Assembly: GCA_950295325.1 (NCBI GenBank)
Contig: OX485809.1
Location: 12,152,001-12,216,000 of the forward strand
DNA from: Polytrichum commune
Lineage: Eukaryota > Streptophyta > Polytrichopsida > Polytrichales > Polytrichaceae
DNA length: 64,000 nt
Reading direction: 5' to 3'
Below are positions 33,625 to 44,801 of the stretch, piece by piece (the stretch's first letter is position 1; the number at the start of each line of letters is the position of its first letter). Made by a program: the position numbers and the translations under genes. Below the pieces are notes generated by a model that saw only the letters and a list, made by a program, of their open reading frames with translations, was not told the origin of the DNA and ran no database searches.

Positions 33625-34440
33625 CTAGTAAAGTTTTTTGATTTTGGAAATTGACAGCTTGTTCAAATTATCCATAGCACATTGCATGTCCATCACATTT
33701 ATAATTGAAAACTTTGAAGAATGCTTCATTACAAAATTTGATAATAATTGGGCATATTCACAAGCTTGAGGAATCTTGACTGTTGGTGTTGGTTGGTCAT
33801 CTACATCATTCCCCTTCATTGGCTCTTCATTAAATCAAAACCTAGAAAAACTTCTCTACACCATGCCAAATCCACCAAGTGAGCCATGTTGTGCTTTGCA
33901 TCAACAATTTCCTCCCTTGTGAACTGCACATATTCTTCAATAAGCATTACTTCACTTCCAAGATTCAAAGATAAAATGAGACTTACTACATTGATTATGA
34001 TATTTAGTGTCACTCACTATTCTGAGATATACATTCCTATATTTGTTACTATTAATGTAATTTTAAACCAAGTATAGATGTCAATATTCTAATATGTCCA
34101 AACAACCAATTTGACCTTTGTTGCTAAAAATATGAGATGTACAATAAATAATTATAGCGTTGCGTACTTCCAAATAGTGAGTGACAATAAATATCATGTT
34201 TAGTGTAGTTCATTTGTTGCTTTTTTCATTCTAGATTTCTCATGTTCATCATCCATGGCAAAATTGGCACTCCAATTTGCTAGTAAAATCTTGTAGATCC
34301 TCAAGTTGTTTCGAATTTGGGGATTCATCTCTCTCCACTCTTGAGAGCTCCACATAATAGTGTGCCTTACATTACGTATTATTTTCCTCAAGTCATGATG
34401 GACAATAGAAGAATCAAGTTGAGGGAGAACCCATTCCAAA
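33625..34440 (-). pseudogene. unrecognised protein family remnant, copy 1, split by a MITE
   Basis: Minus strand: 34440-34210 reads EWREMNPQIRNNLRIYKILL, then ANWSANFAMDDEHEKSRMKK and ends at a MITE (33985-34209). Beyond the MITE it resumes with LNLGSEVMLIEEYVQFTREE, DLAWCREVFLGFDLM, and, past a stop, DVDDQPTPTVKIPQACEYA and MDNLNKLSISKIKKL. The same order occurs on the plus strand at 39960-40558 (WSANFANEDQQEKSKLTKES, KLKLGQDEMPLKDYV, VDEGPSPIVKL, SEKLNKIHVDDLK). Two diverged copies keeping alignable protein show a real former coding family. I do not recognise it; a multicopy plant gene or an unidentified mobile-element protein are both possible. Confidence 0.6.
33985..34209. mobile_element. 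MITE family X, copy 2 (225 bp)
   Basis: Left end ACTACATTGATTATGATATT then TAGTGTCACTCACTATT; the right end is its complement (AATAGTGAGTGACAATAAAT...TTTAGTGTAGT). Interior matches 18678-18903. It sits between two adjoining pieces of one protein reading, so it inserted after that sequence was already present. Confidence 0.8.
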
Positions 34441-36845
34441 AGTTCAAAACTTTGAATGAAGCAATTATTTCTTGATCCAAGGGTTGTACCACACTTGTAA
34501 CATTATGTTAAAGAAACATTCTTGATACCCTTGGTAAAATCAAGTAACCTTACCAGTTCATTATCCCCTTGTCATGCTCCTTACCGGTTGGACTACCGGT
34601 TCTCGCATGACTCTTGGGCTTACCCGTTATACTAGACACTCTACTAGTGGGTACAACACTATTGCAACTACCAGGTATTTATCACTTAGGAATATATTAT
34701 CATGGTTCCCTATATAGGCTTGTGACCAACATATTTTGAATGCCGGTATTACTAGGTGCTTAATGTTGCATTGGGACCATAACCTAGTCACTCACCCTCC
34801 TGGTGTGCACCTTCCTGGCAACTGACATCAACTCGTAGTATTGTTAGTCGCCCCCCAATCCGTTTAGTGTTATACCAAAATGGTTACTCATAATTCTTGG
34901 TAATATTTTAAATAACTACTCCAATATTGATTACCGTAGTTCTCCCAATTACCGGGTTTAACTCTACCTTCCAAACACCCATCGTCTTTTAATCACAATG
35001 TCCCTACTGTCTTTACTATCTTCCCTGCTACTAGCATACCAATTCCCCACACTGTCTACCCATCACCTAGGCATTCAAATCTTCTTATTGCCTTAGATGA
35101 TATGCTAGTACTTGGTTCTATCATATATAGCTAACATATAGGGAATACTACCTTCTACCTCTAATGTTTTCTCGACTTCCCAAACTCCTTGATAGAATGT
35201 AGTGTTAGCAATACTCACTTGGGATTCTAGACATGGATAACTACATACACTTTGTTAGAACAAGGCCAACCACTTGACAACCCTAAACTTAACATGCACC
35301 CACTCATAGTACAAAATTCCAACAATATCCTCACTCATTTATTCAAAATGGTTCCCACTTCCAAAAACCTTCACAACCTTTGGTCACCCTTAACATTCTT
35401 CACTCCACACTTAAGAACTTTCTTCCTACACTTACGTCAACTTCCTACCTCTAATCCTAACCATACCTTCAACAATTGCTCTTCTTCACTAATATCTTCT
35501 CCCTTATCCTTATCTAATCTTCTTTTCACTACTAACCCTTATCCTTGCCTATTAACTTCTACTTTCTTGGTTAATTCCAAAAATGTAACTTCTTTCTATT
35601 CTTGCACATTAGGTGATACCCTAGCTCTCTAGCAGCTTGGGCATCTTTATGCCTAATAATTAATTAAAGTGCGAAAGTAAGTTAGGCAACCTAGGAAATC
35701 ATATTCTAAAATTGGGTAGATAAAAAATACTTTAAAATAAGTTAGACATTTATCTAAGTCATTCCTATGTTTCATGGATGGTGTTCCTTATTTCATCTAT
35801 GGCAACTACAATTAACCTAAACACTTCCCTTAACCGACATTCCTTACCCTAGAGTTTGTCCTTTACTTGTATATTAGGGTTTTGCTTTGTGTGAGAGTTA
35901 TACGGAGTGGTCTTTGTGACAGACTATGTCAATAGCATTATTATGATTTTAGGAACTCTTTGAATGTTTTTTTTTTGGGACACTCAACGAAATTAATTTC
36001 CCATAAATTTAGACACCTTCAAAATTAATTATTTTTTTCCCAAGCTACTAGAGAGCTACGGTAAGAAAAAAAAAATCAACTATGAGGTTGAGAAACCAAA
36101 TGATTCACCACTACCAACATGCTTAAAGGAACGAGTAGCAAAATTGTCCATAATAAAGAGCACCATCCACTTTTGAGATATGAAATGTACATTGACACTC
36201 ATCATCCAACTCTCAAATACATATGATGTCATCAAGGCCATTTTGTTTGCAAACTACCACACATAATTTGTTGGCAACCACCTTCCAAAACATCTTGCCT
36301 TATTGATTTCTAATAATCATAGGTTTTAAATTGTCAGTGCTTGTTGTATTTACAACAAGAGCAAGAGTGATTTGTGTTAAAGATAGAGCATTATGTCGCG
36401 TGTCGTCATAGGATGGTGATTGTTAGAGGTATAAGAGTGAATAAGGTTTGAATAAACCCATATGGTTAGTGAAAAATAAGAATTGAGATATCCCTTATGT
36501 ATTGTATGAACCAAGGAGGAAAAATGCAATAAAGGGCAAGGCAATGAGTGAAGGTGACCATCTCACTCCAATCATTGTTCATATGTCTTTGTGTATTTGC
36601 TTGTGTAATTTGATCTCTAGTTCTATTGTGTTTCAATGGTTATTAGTCCTCTCACATAAGTTCTAGAGTTAGATATTTGATTGCTAGTTGATTAGGGAGT
36701 GGATCTTGAATGTTTCTAGTGTTTGAAGGAGCCTTTGGGGTGCTTGGTGTTGAAGGTGCATTGGTGCACGTTTGGAACATCAGTTGGTGCTTGGAGGCTT
36801 GGAGGTTTGGAGATCGGAGCATTGTATGTATACAAGTGCATACTT
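34441..36845. other. intergenic, pyrimidine-rich plus strand
   Basis: From about 34900 to 35640 the plus strand is strongly C/T-biased (many CTTCC, TACC, CCTTAT words), which opens a 126-codon frame at 35252-35632 rich in Leu, Ser, Thr and Asn. I regard it as compositional. No other feature is recognised. Confidence 0.4.
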
Positions 36846-37935
36846 GTAAGTTGTAAGAGTTGATTTGAATGTTTTCTATGCTTGAATGCATGTTTGATGT
36901 AATTTGAGTGTTGATTTGAGTTGGTTGAATGCATCTGTACATATTTGAATGTATTGAAGGCCATTTGAGTTGAAGAGGATCGGATTTGGGGTTGTTGAGT
37001 GCAATAGTATACATTTAAGGGTATTAAGATCATTTGGGTTGATGAGGACTTGATTTGAGGTTGTTAAGTGCATTTGAACATATTTGAGGGTATTAAGATC
37101 ATTTGAATTGAAGAGGACCTGATTTGAGGTTGTTGAGTGCAAATATGCACATTTCATTATATTAAGGTCATTTGAGATGAAAAAAACCTAATTTGAGGTT
37201 GTTGAATGCAATTGTACACATTTGAGGGTATTAAGGGCATTTGAGTTGAAGAGGGCCTAATTTGAATAATTTGAGGGTGCAAAAGCACATTAGAATTAAA
37301 GTGATTTGAGGATGTCAAGGCACATTTGAATTGAAGAGGGCCTTGGAGTGACTTGAGGGTAGCAAGTCAAATTAGAATTGAGAGGGCCCAATTTGAATGT
37401 TCAAAGGCACAATTTAGTTGAAAAAGGACTTGATTTGAGTGGTTTGAAGGTGTATAGATACATTTGAGTTGAAACAAAATCGGTTTGACTAGTTTGAAGG
37501 TGCATAGGTATATTTGAGTTGAAGAGGACTTGATTTGAGTGGTTCGAGAATACATAAGCACTTGAGAGTTGTAAAAGGCATGATTTGAAGGTGCAAAGGC
37601 ATATTTGAAAGTAGGAAGGCTTATTTGAATTCAAAAGGATCTTACTGGAGTGGATCGAGGGTGCAAAGGGACATTTGAGACCAAAAATGCTCATTATAGG
37701 TCAAAAGCATCTAACTTAAATAAATTGTATATGCAAATATGCATTTGAGAGCAAAAAGACACATTTGATATCAAAATGAACTTATTTGAGTAGGATTGAG
37801 GTGGAAGGGCAGAAATTAGAGCAAAAGGGCTTAATTTAAGTGGATTGAGGTGCAAAAGCATATTTGAGTCCAAGAGGGGTTAATTTAATCTAAAAGGGGT
37901 TGATTGAAGTTTGTCAAGTAATTGAATGCATAATT
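36846..37935 (+). repeat. minisatellite array, 69-bp core
   Basis: Four consecutive units start at 36991, 37060, 37129 and 37198, a constant 69-bp period. The consensus includes GTTGTTGAGTGCA, then ATTTGAGGGTATTAAG and ATTTGAGTTGAAGAGGACCT. Diverged and shorter related units, with TTTGAGTTGAAGAGG and GATTTGAGTGG cores, continue on both sides to about 36846 and 37935. Because 69 is a multiple of three, the minus strand shows 23-residue repeats (HLTTSNQVL, NDLNTLKYVQM), but I see no gene context for them. Confidence 0.8.
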
Positions 37936-37995
37936 TAAAAAAAAAACTTTAGTTTGAGTGAATAGAGAGTACATTCCACAATCTTTCAGTGTGAT

Positions 37996-38816
37996 ATGAC
38001 AACACTTGAGGGTGAAGGTGCTAGATTCATTGACAAGTTCAATGGAGATGACTTTAATCTTTGGAAGTTCAAATTGAAAATGGAATTGGCTTCCACGGAC
38101 CTCTGGAACAAATCCGAAGGAGCTCTGTCTTCCAACGTTGATCCCAAAATGAAGAAAGAATACCAAAGACATGTCAATAATGCAATATTCATTATTACAC
38201 TGAACTTGACGGACAATTAACTTGCGCACAGCAAGGGTTGCAAAAAACTAAAAGAGGCATAGAAGACTCTTTGCAACATCCATGAAATGAGGAGTTTGTC
38301 TAACGATTTTCTTCATTCACCGTAAGTTCTTCGTATACAATATGCAAGAAGGTGATGACTTGTTGGATCATATTCATGAGGTCAAGGCACTTGCAGATCA
38401 ATTCACTCGCTTGGTTATTTTGGGTTACCTTTGCAATTGATTTTCTCAATTTGTGCCAAAAAATTTTTTAAATAAAATAAAAAATCACTCACTTGGAGGT
38501 ATCCGTGAGAAATGAAGATATTGTCATGACTTTGATTGAAAGTTTGTCACCGTCATATGAACACTTGATCACCACCTTGGAGACCATGCAATAAAAGAGC
38601 TAACTATAGAGTATGTGAGAGCACGTTTGATGCACGTGATGTTGAAGAGGAAAGAGAATGAACCCCAAAGTGATGATGTTGCAATGATATTGTATCGAAG
38701 CAAAGGGGCCAATCCATATTCACGTAAAGATGTGAAGATGTGTTATTATTGTAACAAAGCTTGCCACATTGTGCATTTTTGGTATAAGACAACTAACAAC
38801 AACTAAAAAATATAGA
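37996..38816 (+). pseudogene. Copia-type gag remnant
   Basis: Begins MTTLEGEGARFIDKFNGDDF and NLWKFKLKMELAS, the usual start of Ty1/Copia gag (DUF4219/UBN2-like, with a FNG.NF..WK pattern). After a stop at 38218 and shifts it reads DDLLDHIHEVKAL, then NEDIVMTLIESLSPSYEHL, ELTIEYVRARLMHVMLKRKE and a zinc knuckle, CYYCNKACHIVHFW, in which the last Cys is Trp. It ends at a TAA at about 38804. A 70-bp LINE stub interrupts it. No protease, integrase or reverse transcriptase follows, so it is an isolated gag fragment. Confidence 0.75.
38415..38484 (+). mobile_element. 70-bp 5'-truncated LINE stub with target duplication
   Basis: Inserted in the gag remnant. TCACTCGCTTGG (38403-38414) and TCACTCACTTGG (38485-38496) flank it, a 12-base duplication with one difference. 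The insert, TTATTTTGGGTTACCTTTGC..., ending in an A/T-rich tail, resembles the LINE 3' end at 31600-31668. Removing it with one duplicate makes the gag reading continuous (QFTRLEVSVRNED). Confidence 0.75.
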
Positions 38817-39139
38817 CATCACCAAATGCTTAGAAGGACAATAATAGATGTCTTCTTAAGATAAGTAACCAAATTAAGCCCACTTAGCTTCAAACTCCAA
38901 GCTAGGCAATGAGTTTGGAGTGGCTAGGCCTAGTTGACACCACCTCTTTGGAGATGGGCCTCCACCAACTTTTCTAAGGTAAAGGGGGTCAAGTAACAAC
39001 TTGAACCCCATAGGTTTGTGGTTAATTCAGCTCAAATTAGTCCTTCTTGACTAGTTTGGGGTCATGCATACCAATATCAATTTAGGCCAAGATGTTCATG
39101 AAGTATTGGATGACTTTGCAATTCACAAGGGTGTGGTTT
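38817..39139. other. intergenic, nothing recognised
   Basis: No protein-like frame, RNA gene or bounded repeat seen between the gag remnant and the foldback MITE. Confidence 0.4.
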
Positions 39140-39272
39140 CACTAGTAGAAATGTGGTAGTTTCACAACACACACAATTCGACACAATGTAACTAGAATGA
39201 CACGAGTGCATGTCATTCTGGTCACTTCCTATCGAATTGTCATGTCATGAAACTACCACATTTTTAATAGTG
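39140..39272. mobile_element. foldback MITE with CACTA-like ends, 133 bp
   Basis: Left arm CACTAGTAGAAATGTGGTAG...; right arm on the minus strand CACTATTAAAAATGTGGTAG.... The arms pair along almost the full length (AGTTTCA, CAATTCGA, AGAATGACA in both), making one long hairpin. TTT flanks both ends (39137-39139 and 39273-39275), a 3-bp target duplication. Confidence 0.85.
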
Positions 39273-39959
39273 TTTGCTTTCACATGGTGTTTGGTTGATT
39301 TCTTAAATTAAATATTGAGTTTTCCAAGTTGTGAGATTTATGATTGTTTTCATAAAGTTGGAGTTTGTGCAGTGATTAAAGGAGAAAAAAAGAGATCCAA
39401 CGTCTTATGTACAATCCAACCTCTTTAATACAACACTCGATAACACAACAACCTCAATATAACAACACATATTTTGTAAACCAAACTTTCTAGTTAGAAT
39501 CTACCTCTATAATATGACCGTGACATTGTTAATACGATACTCTTAGACCCTCAAAATGCCATATAATAGAGGTAAAAAATTTATATATGGCGTTCCCACA
39601 CATGTAGAAGTACTTAGTTGATATGAAATTTATGTAACTTTCACATATGAAATGTTGATAAAAGAAATTTAATGTCAAATGATGTTGAAACATGGGAACT
39701 AAGGGAACTTGGTTCTCTATCTCAGAATTTAATCAAGAGACTCATTAGCTTTTGACTCCTTCATAAGAATTTACACCTAAACCCTAAACCAAGGTGCACA
39801 ATCTATTTTCGATTGTATTTATGCCTCCTAATTGCACACGTGTGGTGCAACCACTTGACCAAGGTATAATTGCAAATTCGGAAATTGCGACACAAGTCCA
39901 AGTTGCTCAAGTAGGTTTTATGGCATTTCATATCATCAACATGATTTGAAAAAGGTTGT
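39273..39959. other. intergenic, nothing firmly recognised
   Basis: A stretch at about 39410-39560 (CCTCTTTAATACAACACTC..., AATAGAGGTAAA) has the look of a small inverted-repeat element, but I could not define ends. Confidence 0.35.
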
Positions 39960-40558
39960 ACCCAATATTAAACAAGAATTTCTCTAGAGCTATAAGGTTT
40001 GGACATCTATGGATTCTCAAATTATCCGAAACTGCTAGAGAAAATCATGATTTTTTTTCCATTTGATTGGAGTGCAAACTTTGCTAATGAGGATCAACAG
40101 GAAAAATCAAAATTGACCAAGGAGTCCAAAGATCTGGCACTCTTCATATCAAAGCTTAAGCTTGGACAAGATGAGATGCCATTGAAAGATTATGTGATAA
40201 TGAAAGGTGACGACATCATTGAAGTTGAATATGCATGTCAAAGCTAGTTAATATGGCTTGGGATAGAGAATAGAGCCACCTCGATTTAACCTCAGAGCCT
40301 TGGACCTCTTCAAATGTTGATGAGGGACCTTCACCTATTGTGAAACTAGTAGATACTCAACATTCATGCTCAAGTGTTAGCTACATTTTTATGGACAACC
40401 CAATAGAATTTACTCTCGCATACGTAATGAAATTGCATGTCATATCGGAGAAGCTCAATAAGATTCATGTTGATGACTTGAAATGGCAACATTGGCGGAA
40501 TATTGAAGATATATGGAGAGGGGGTTTAAATCCTATGGAGTCTTTGGCACAAAGCTAA
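39960..40558 (+). pseudogene. unrecognised protein family remnant, copy 2
   Basis: Plus-strand counterpart of the remnant at 33625-34440. The reading 39999-40247 gives FDWSANFANEDQQEKSKLTK and LKLGQDEMPLKDYVIMKGDD. It then has a stop and a shift (MAWDRE, stop, SHLDLTSEPW, VDEGPSPIVKL), and 40340-40558 gives VSYIFMDNPIEFTLAYVMKL and ISEKLNKIHVDDLKWQHWRN. No MITE is present at the site that is interrupted in copy 1, so this copy shows the uninterrupted arrangement. Function unknown. Confidence 0.6.
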
Positions 40559-40589
40559 AGTGGTGAATGTTTGGAGAGGTAGGATTTAT

Positions 40590-40975
40590 GTTGACAATTA
40601 CACTTTTTGTAACATGTATGCACTAAGGTGTCAAAAACAACTCTCTCATCATTATTGGTTTTGCTATCATGGTCATTGTAATGGAGACGAGCTAAAGTAA
40701 ATGATCATGAGGCTTGTGGATTGAAAAAGTCGGGACAAGGTGTGGAGCGATTCTAGGATGGGGCAAGCTATACAATAATTGGAGAGATCATTCCAAAGAC
40801 ATTGAGAAAATTCGATGGAGTTTGGTGCTTGTTGGGAGGCACAATCTTTTGAACCACATTTTTCCAGAGTAATGATTTGGCACTAGTTCGCTTGTGTTGG
40901 TTGTATTTTGGTTTCTTTTTTGTAATTGAATTTTCAATTTATGCTAAAAAAGAGAAGAAAAAAGAAGAAGTAATG
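40590..40975 (+). mobile_element. LINE 3'-end remnant
   Basis: The end (TTGTGTTGGTTGTATTTTGG..., CAATTTATGCTAAAAAAGAG) matches the style and order of the LINE tails at 31585-31668 and 38415-38484. Upstream pieces such as KIRWSLVLVGRHNLLNHIFP could be the last part of an ORF2. The 5' limit is uncertain. Confidence 0.45.
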
Positions 40976-43675
40976 ATTTGTGTTTCAATAGCAACAAGTG
41001 AAGCCCGAGTAAGAGTCAACTTTCAATATGACACGAGAAGTTGATGTATGGTAGACTTTTCTTGACAAGCAATGTTTTCGAGCAGTTTAGAGCAAAAATT
41101 GTTAGCGGAACATGATTTTAAAAATCACTATAATAGAATCGGGGTTTGAATGGAGTGCTTCGTTGTCGGAACGTGGTTATTCATTATGGCACGTGTAAAT
41201 TGGTGTAATTTAGCACCAAGATGCGCACGTGTATGTGTGTGTGTAGGGGGAGGGGGGGGGGCTCATGGGAGTGGTTATGGGTGGTTGGGTTGCTTTATAG
41301 AATGCCACCATCTTCGTTTGTGGGCCCTCCTTTTCTATTTACACCTAAAGGAATGTCCACTTGTTTGAATAATAATCATTGTAATATTGGGCAACAAGGT
41401 TGCACCCTCGACACCCGCTATTGTAGTGAAAGGAGCGGTTCCATTGCAAATACGCTCTAGCCTCCCTAAAATCATGTTTGTGGTCACCAAAGTGCGCGAG
41501 ATATTAAGGAGGTATGCAGTGTTAACATGGATGCATGATAATAGAAAACTAGTGTATTTTGTGACACTATGAAATCGTGCAAAGTCAACAATGCAATACT
41601 AACATTGTTCACAACGTGATGCATGCAAGAGTGTAATTTGAGTTTTTTGGTAGATTACTTTAATGTCAAAACCCACGATGTATGCGAGGGAAATATGACA
41701 ACGAGGAGGAGGATCTAAATTGAGCACATCCGATCCCTAGGGTTTTGGAATACAAGAGAGGGAGTGACATTGGGGGGGTGTGATATTATGGAGGTTGGGA
41801 TATAGTTCCAAATTGTGGTGAGTCAGCATGGATAGAAAGGTGAAGCACTTTTTGCTCGTTTTGCATGTCCATCCTTTTTTTAAGTATCAAGTGCAACAAA
41901 TGACAACTCTCTAACTATTTGGTCCACTCGCTAGACTGTGTAGAATGGTTTTAAATAAAGGGCGAATTGGGCGTTGATAAAAAGGACTTGTCGTCCAAGG
42001 CTACAAGGTTCCTATTGGGTGGGTCGGTGAAGGCTAGCATTGATTGTGGTCGGAATCCAAATTTGGACCACCCTTGCCATTTATTCCACAATAGAAACCC
42101 TCATGACTAGTCTTTCGACCATACGAAGATGAGTGTTGGGCATTTTTGGATTCTTGGACCACGTGGGTTTATATTCTCACACATATAAAATATACGTGAG
42201 TACGTTATGTACGTCTAGACAATCTCGGGCCAATTCATGCAAACCCCCCTTTGTAAACAATGGAAATCCAAATTTAAGTTCAATGATTGTTGCTACAGTA
42301 ATAAGATGGCATGAACAAGGATTGACTTCAAGTTCAAGGAAGATTCAGTTATGTCGTGCTTTATTATAGGCTTAATGGGCCATATACCCCCCAAAAAAAC
42401 AAAGGAATAGAAGAACAACATAAATGTCGACTACACTACACTACACTACACTACTACAAACAAGGTACTTTCACCACAGCACCATCTGACAGCTTTCGTT
42501 TGGAGTCGAAATCTTTGGAGAACTATTGTTTCGAGTTGAAACATTCCAACGACACTTCGGGTGGTCAATCTGGATACGTTCGCATTGGTCCAAATAGGTT
42601 TGGATTTTCTATTCTTTTTTGTTTTCTTTTTTAAAAATATTTTGAGACAGAAGACCAAAAAGCCAACGCCAAAGGCATTAAGAAACAAAGGATAGGTTTG
42701 GATTGTCAGAAAGAGGTTCGGTGACCTACTTCATAGGTTCAGTAGCTATGATTGGGGTATAGTGTTTGCTGCATACTCCTTGTGCCGCCCTAATTAAATT
42801 TATGGGCATGCATTGAAGTAAAATTTTGGCACATGATTTTTTGATTTTTCTTTTCTTTCCATGATGCATTTTCATCTTAGCTCTACACCGATTATCCCAA
42901 TTAGTGTGTATTACTATTCGGATTTTACACAATCACATAACTTTTCAATGAGAACGTAATATTTTACCATATATGACTTGGGTCAAAATAGCCCAAGCAT
43001 AGTCATAATGTAGTCATTTTACAGTCATATAGAGATCCATAGTGTATCTATAGTCTATAAGGCCCTTATTACACTAGAGATCGAGTTGAGAGCTTGGAGG
43101 TTTATCTTTCGCCACATAATTGAACCCAAGTGGGTGAGTTTTCTTGGTTCTCAATGCAATTTTCATTGGTAAATTGCCTCAATTTTTTTTAAATAACATA
43201 TTTTGGGAGTTTGATATTTGGATTTGACAAGCTTTCGTCCATAGTTCAAAATGTTGAGAACTGCGTCAATCATCAAAATAATGGTACTAAATCGAGGAGA
43301 ATTCACGACAAGTCGTAAAAAAAATTTGGGCCTACAAAATGATAGATCAAACTCTCAACATTTTTAAGTGACCTCCATGAGGCAATTTAGGATTTGGACT
43401 GAGAACATGTCAAGGACTTTCCACATGGGATCTATCAAGCCACTATAAGTGTTGTTAGTGTCCAAAAGAGGCTCTCCACCAATGAAATGATATTGATTCT
43501 AAAGTCCAAGAAGCCAAAAACCTTAAGGGGCTAAAAATAAACTAAGATGGTGTGAAACTGCTCATTTCTAGAATGGCAGAGTGCAGTAGCTTTTGTGAGA
43601 TAGAGGCTAATATCAACTTGATGATCCAATTGAAAAAAAGACTTATGATGCCCATATACTATTTTTTATTTTTAT
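40976..43675. other. intergenic
   Basis: Contains a GTGT/G-rich simple stretch at about 41229-41262 and an (ACTAC)n microsatellite at about 42430-42458. No gene is recognised. Confidence 0.4.
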
Positions 43676-44405
43676 TTACAAACATAACTTATTCCTAAAT
43701 GAAGTTATATAGGGTATACTCCAACACAAGTGTGCCTTAGTTTTAACTACATTATAAGGGCAAGAGTGGCAACATCTATTATCCCTAGAGATAGGGATAG
43801 TCAACCCTTGTCCGATTTCAATGGCAAGTCTACGACCTGAGGTGCGGTAAGCAACAATGATCTTGTGATGTAGTGGTGTCAATGGTTCCTTCAAGTACAA
43901 TTCACATTTGTATTTGAGAAAATCCTGGAGGTGGAGGGACTAGAGTTTCTTTCCCAAGAGATGGAAAAAGTTCCATTCTTTAGTAAGAAAAACCTTCTCA
44001 AGATCCTCAAATTTGGGTTTTGATGGTGTTGGGTTATCCTAGGTTTTCGAATGAAATAGACCCCATGATGCCTTTCATATGGTTGTCAAGGTGTGCTAGG
44101 TGTCAAATCCTTGTTCGGCACAGTGTCGGGATAGTGAGGAGGGTAGGTGGATGAGCCGTTGTTGAAAACCCATAATAAGCTTAAGAGCAAATAATTTCAT
44201 TAAAAGTTCTCCAAACTCGGCCAACAAAATATGGTAGGTTGTCGAAGAATGCACTTTGATAAGGGATATCATATGTATCTTTCCACCCTTCTAGAGTACC
44301 TTTCAATGAGAGTTCTTAAGTCACCTCCCCAAATTGTCATATGTGGAAGTTGAAAGCATCAAAGCCTTGAATAGATGGGATTTGAGTTCCCAACATGTGA
44401 CTCCA

Positions 44406-44436
<31 letters not shown>

Positions 44437-44660
44437 GGTGGCCATCAAGTCTTTAATAACTGCAATTTGTCGCCCTTCACTTGATGACTCAAAGTAGTAA
44501 TATGATTAAATATCAATCCCAAGGTATTTATATTCATGGTTTATCTTAATTTGATCCTTGCCAAGGATAAATGCCTCTTGATTAATTTTCTTTTGTTGCA
44601 GCCCATGAGTGTCTTTCTTCAAAGCCTCAATCTTTGGGCTTTCGATCTCTATGGTGAATA
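43676..44660 (-). pseudogene. remnant of a second LINE lineage (I/jockey-like reverse transcriptase C-terminus)
   Basis: Minus strand, in pieces: INHEYKYLGIDI, YYYFESSSEGRQIAVIKDLM, MTIWGGDLRTLIERYSRR and, at the end (43900-43676), HHKIIVAYRTSGRRLAIEIG followed by RCCHSCPYNVVKTKAHLCW and YITSFRNKL. The YKYLGI motif after the polymerase domain and a terminal C-x2-C...H...(C) module are typical of non-LTR retrotransposons outside the L1 clade. Many stops and shifts are present, and a TATA/GATA microsatellite (about 44406-44437) interrupts it. Confidence 0.55.
44406..44437. repeat. (TA)n(GATA)n microsatellite
   Basis: TATATATATATATA followed by about five GATA units. Confidence 0.9.
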
Positions 44661-44801
44661 AGGGACTTAAGTTATAATGATGTTTCTTACAACATAGTTA
44701 CAAGGACAGAAGCAGTTGTATCATAACATTATTCGAACATGTGCTCATGCTCTCATTCTAAGAGAATCAACACACCTTGATGTTCAATTATGGTCAACTT
44801 A

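Noticed and set aside
35252-35632. 126-codon open frame on the plus strand
   Set aside because: The region is strongly pyrimidine-rich, which removes stops by composition; the protein is low-complexity with no motif or intron partner.
36652-37157. Asn/Thr/Leu-repeat minus-strand frames
   Set aside because: Produced by the 69-bp tandem repeat, whose period is a multiple of three; no start context, splice sites or family.
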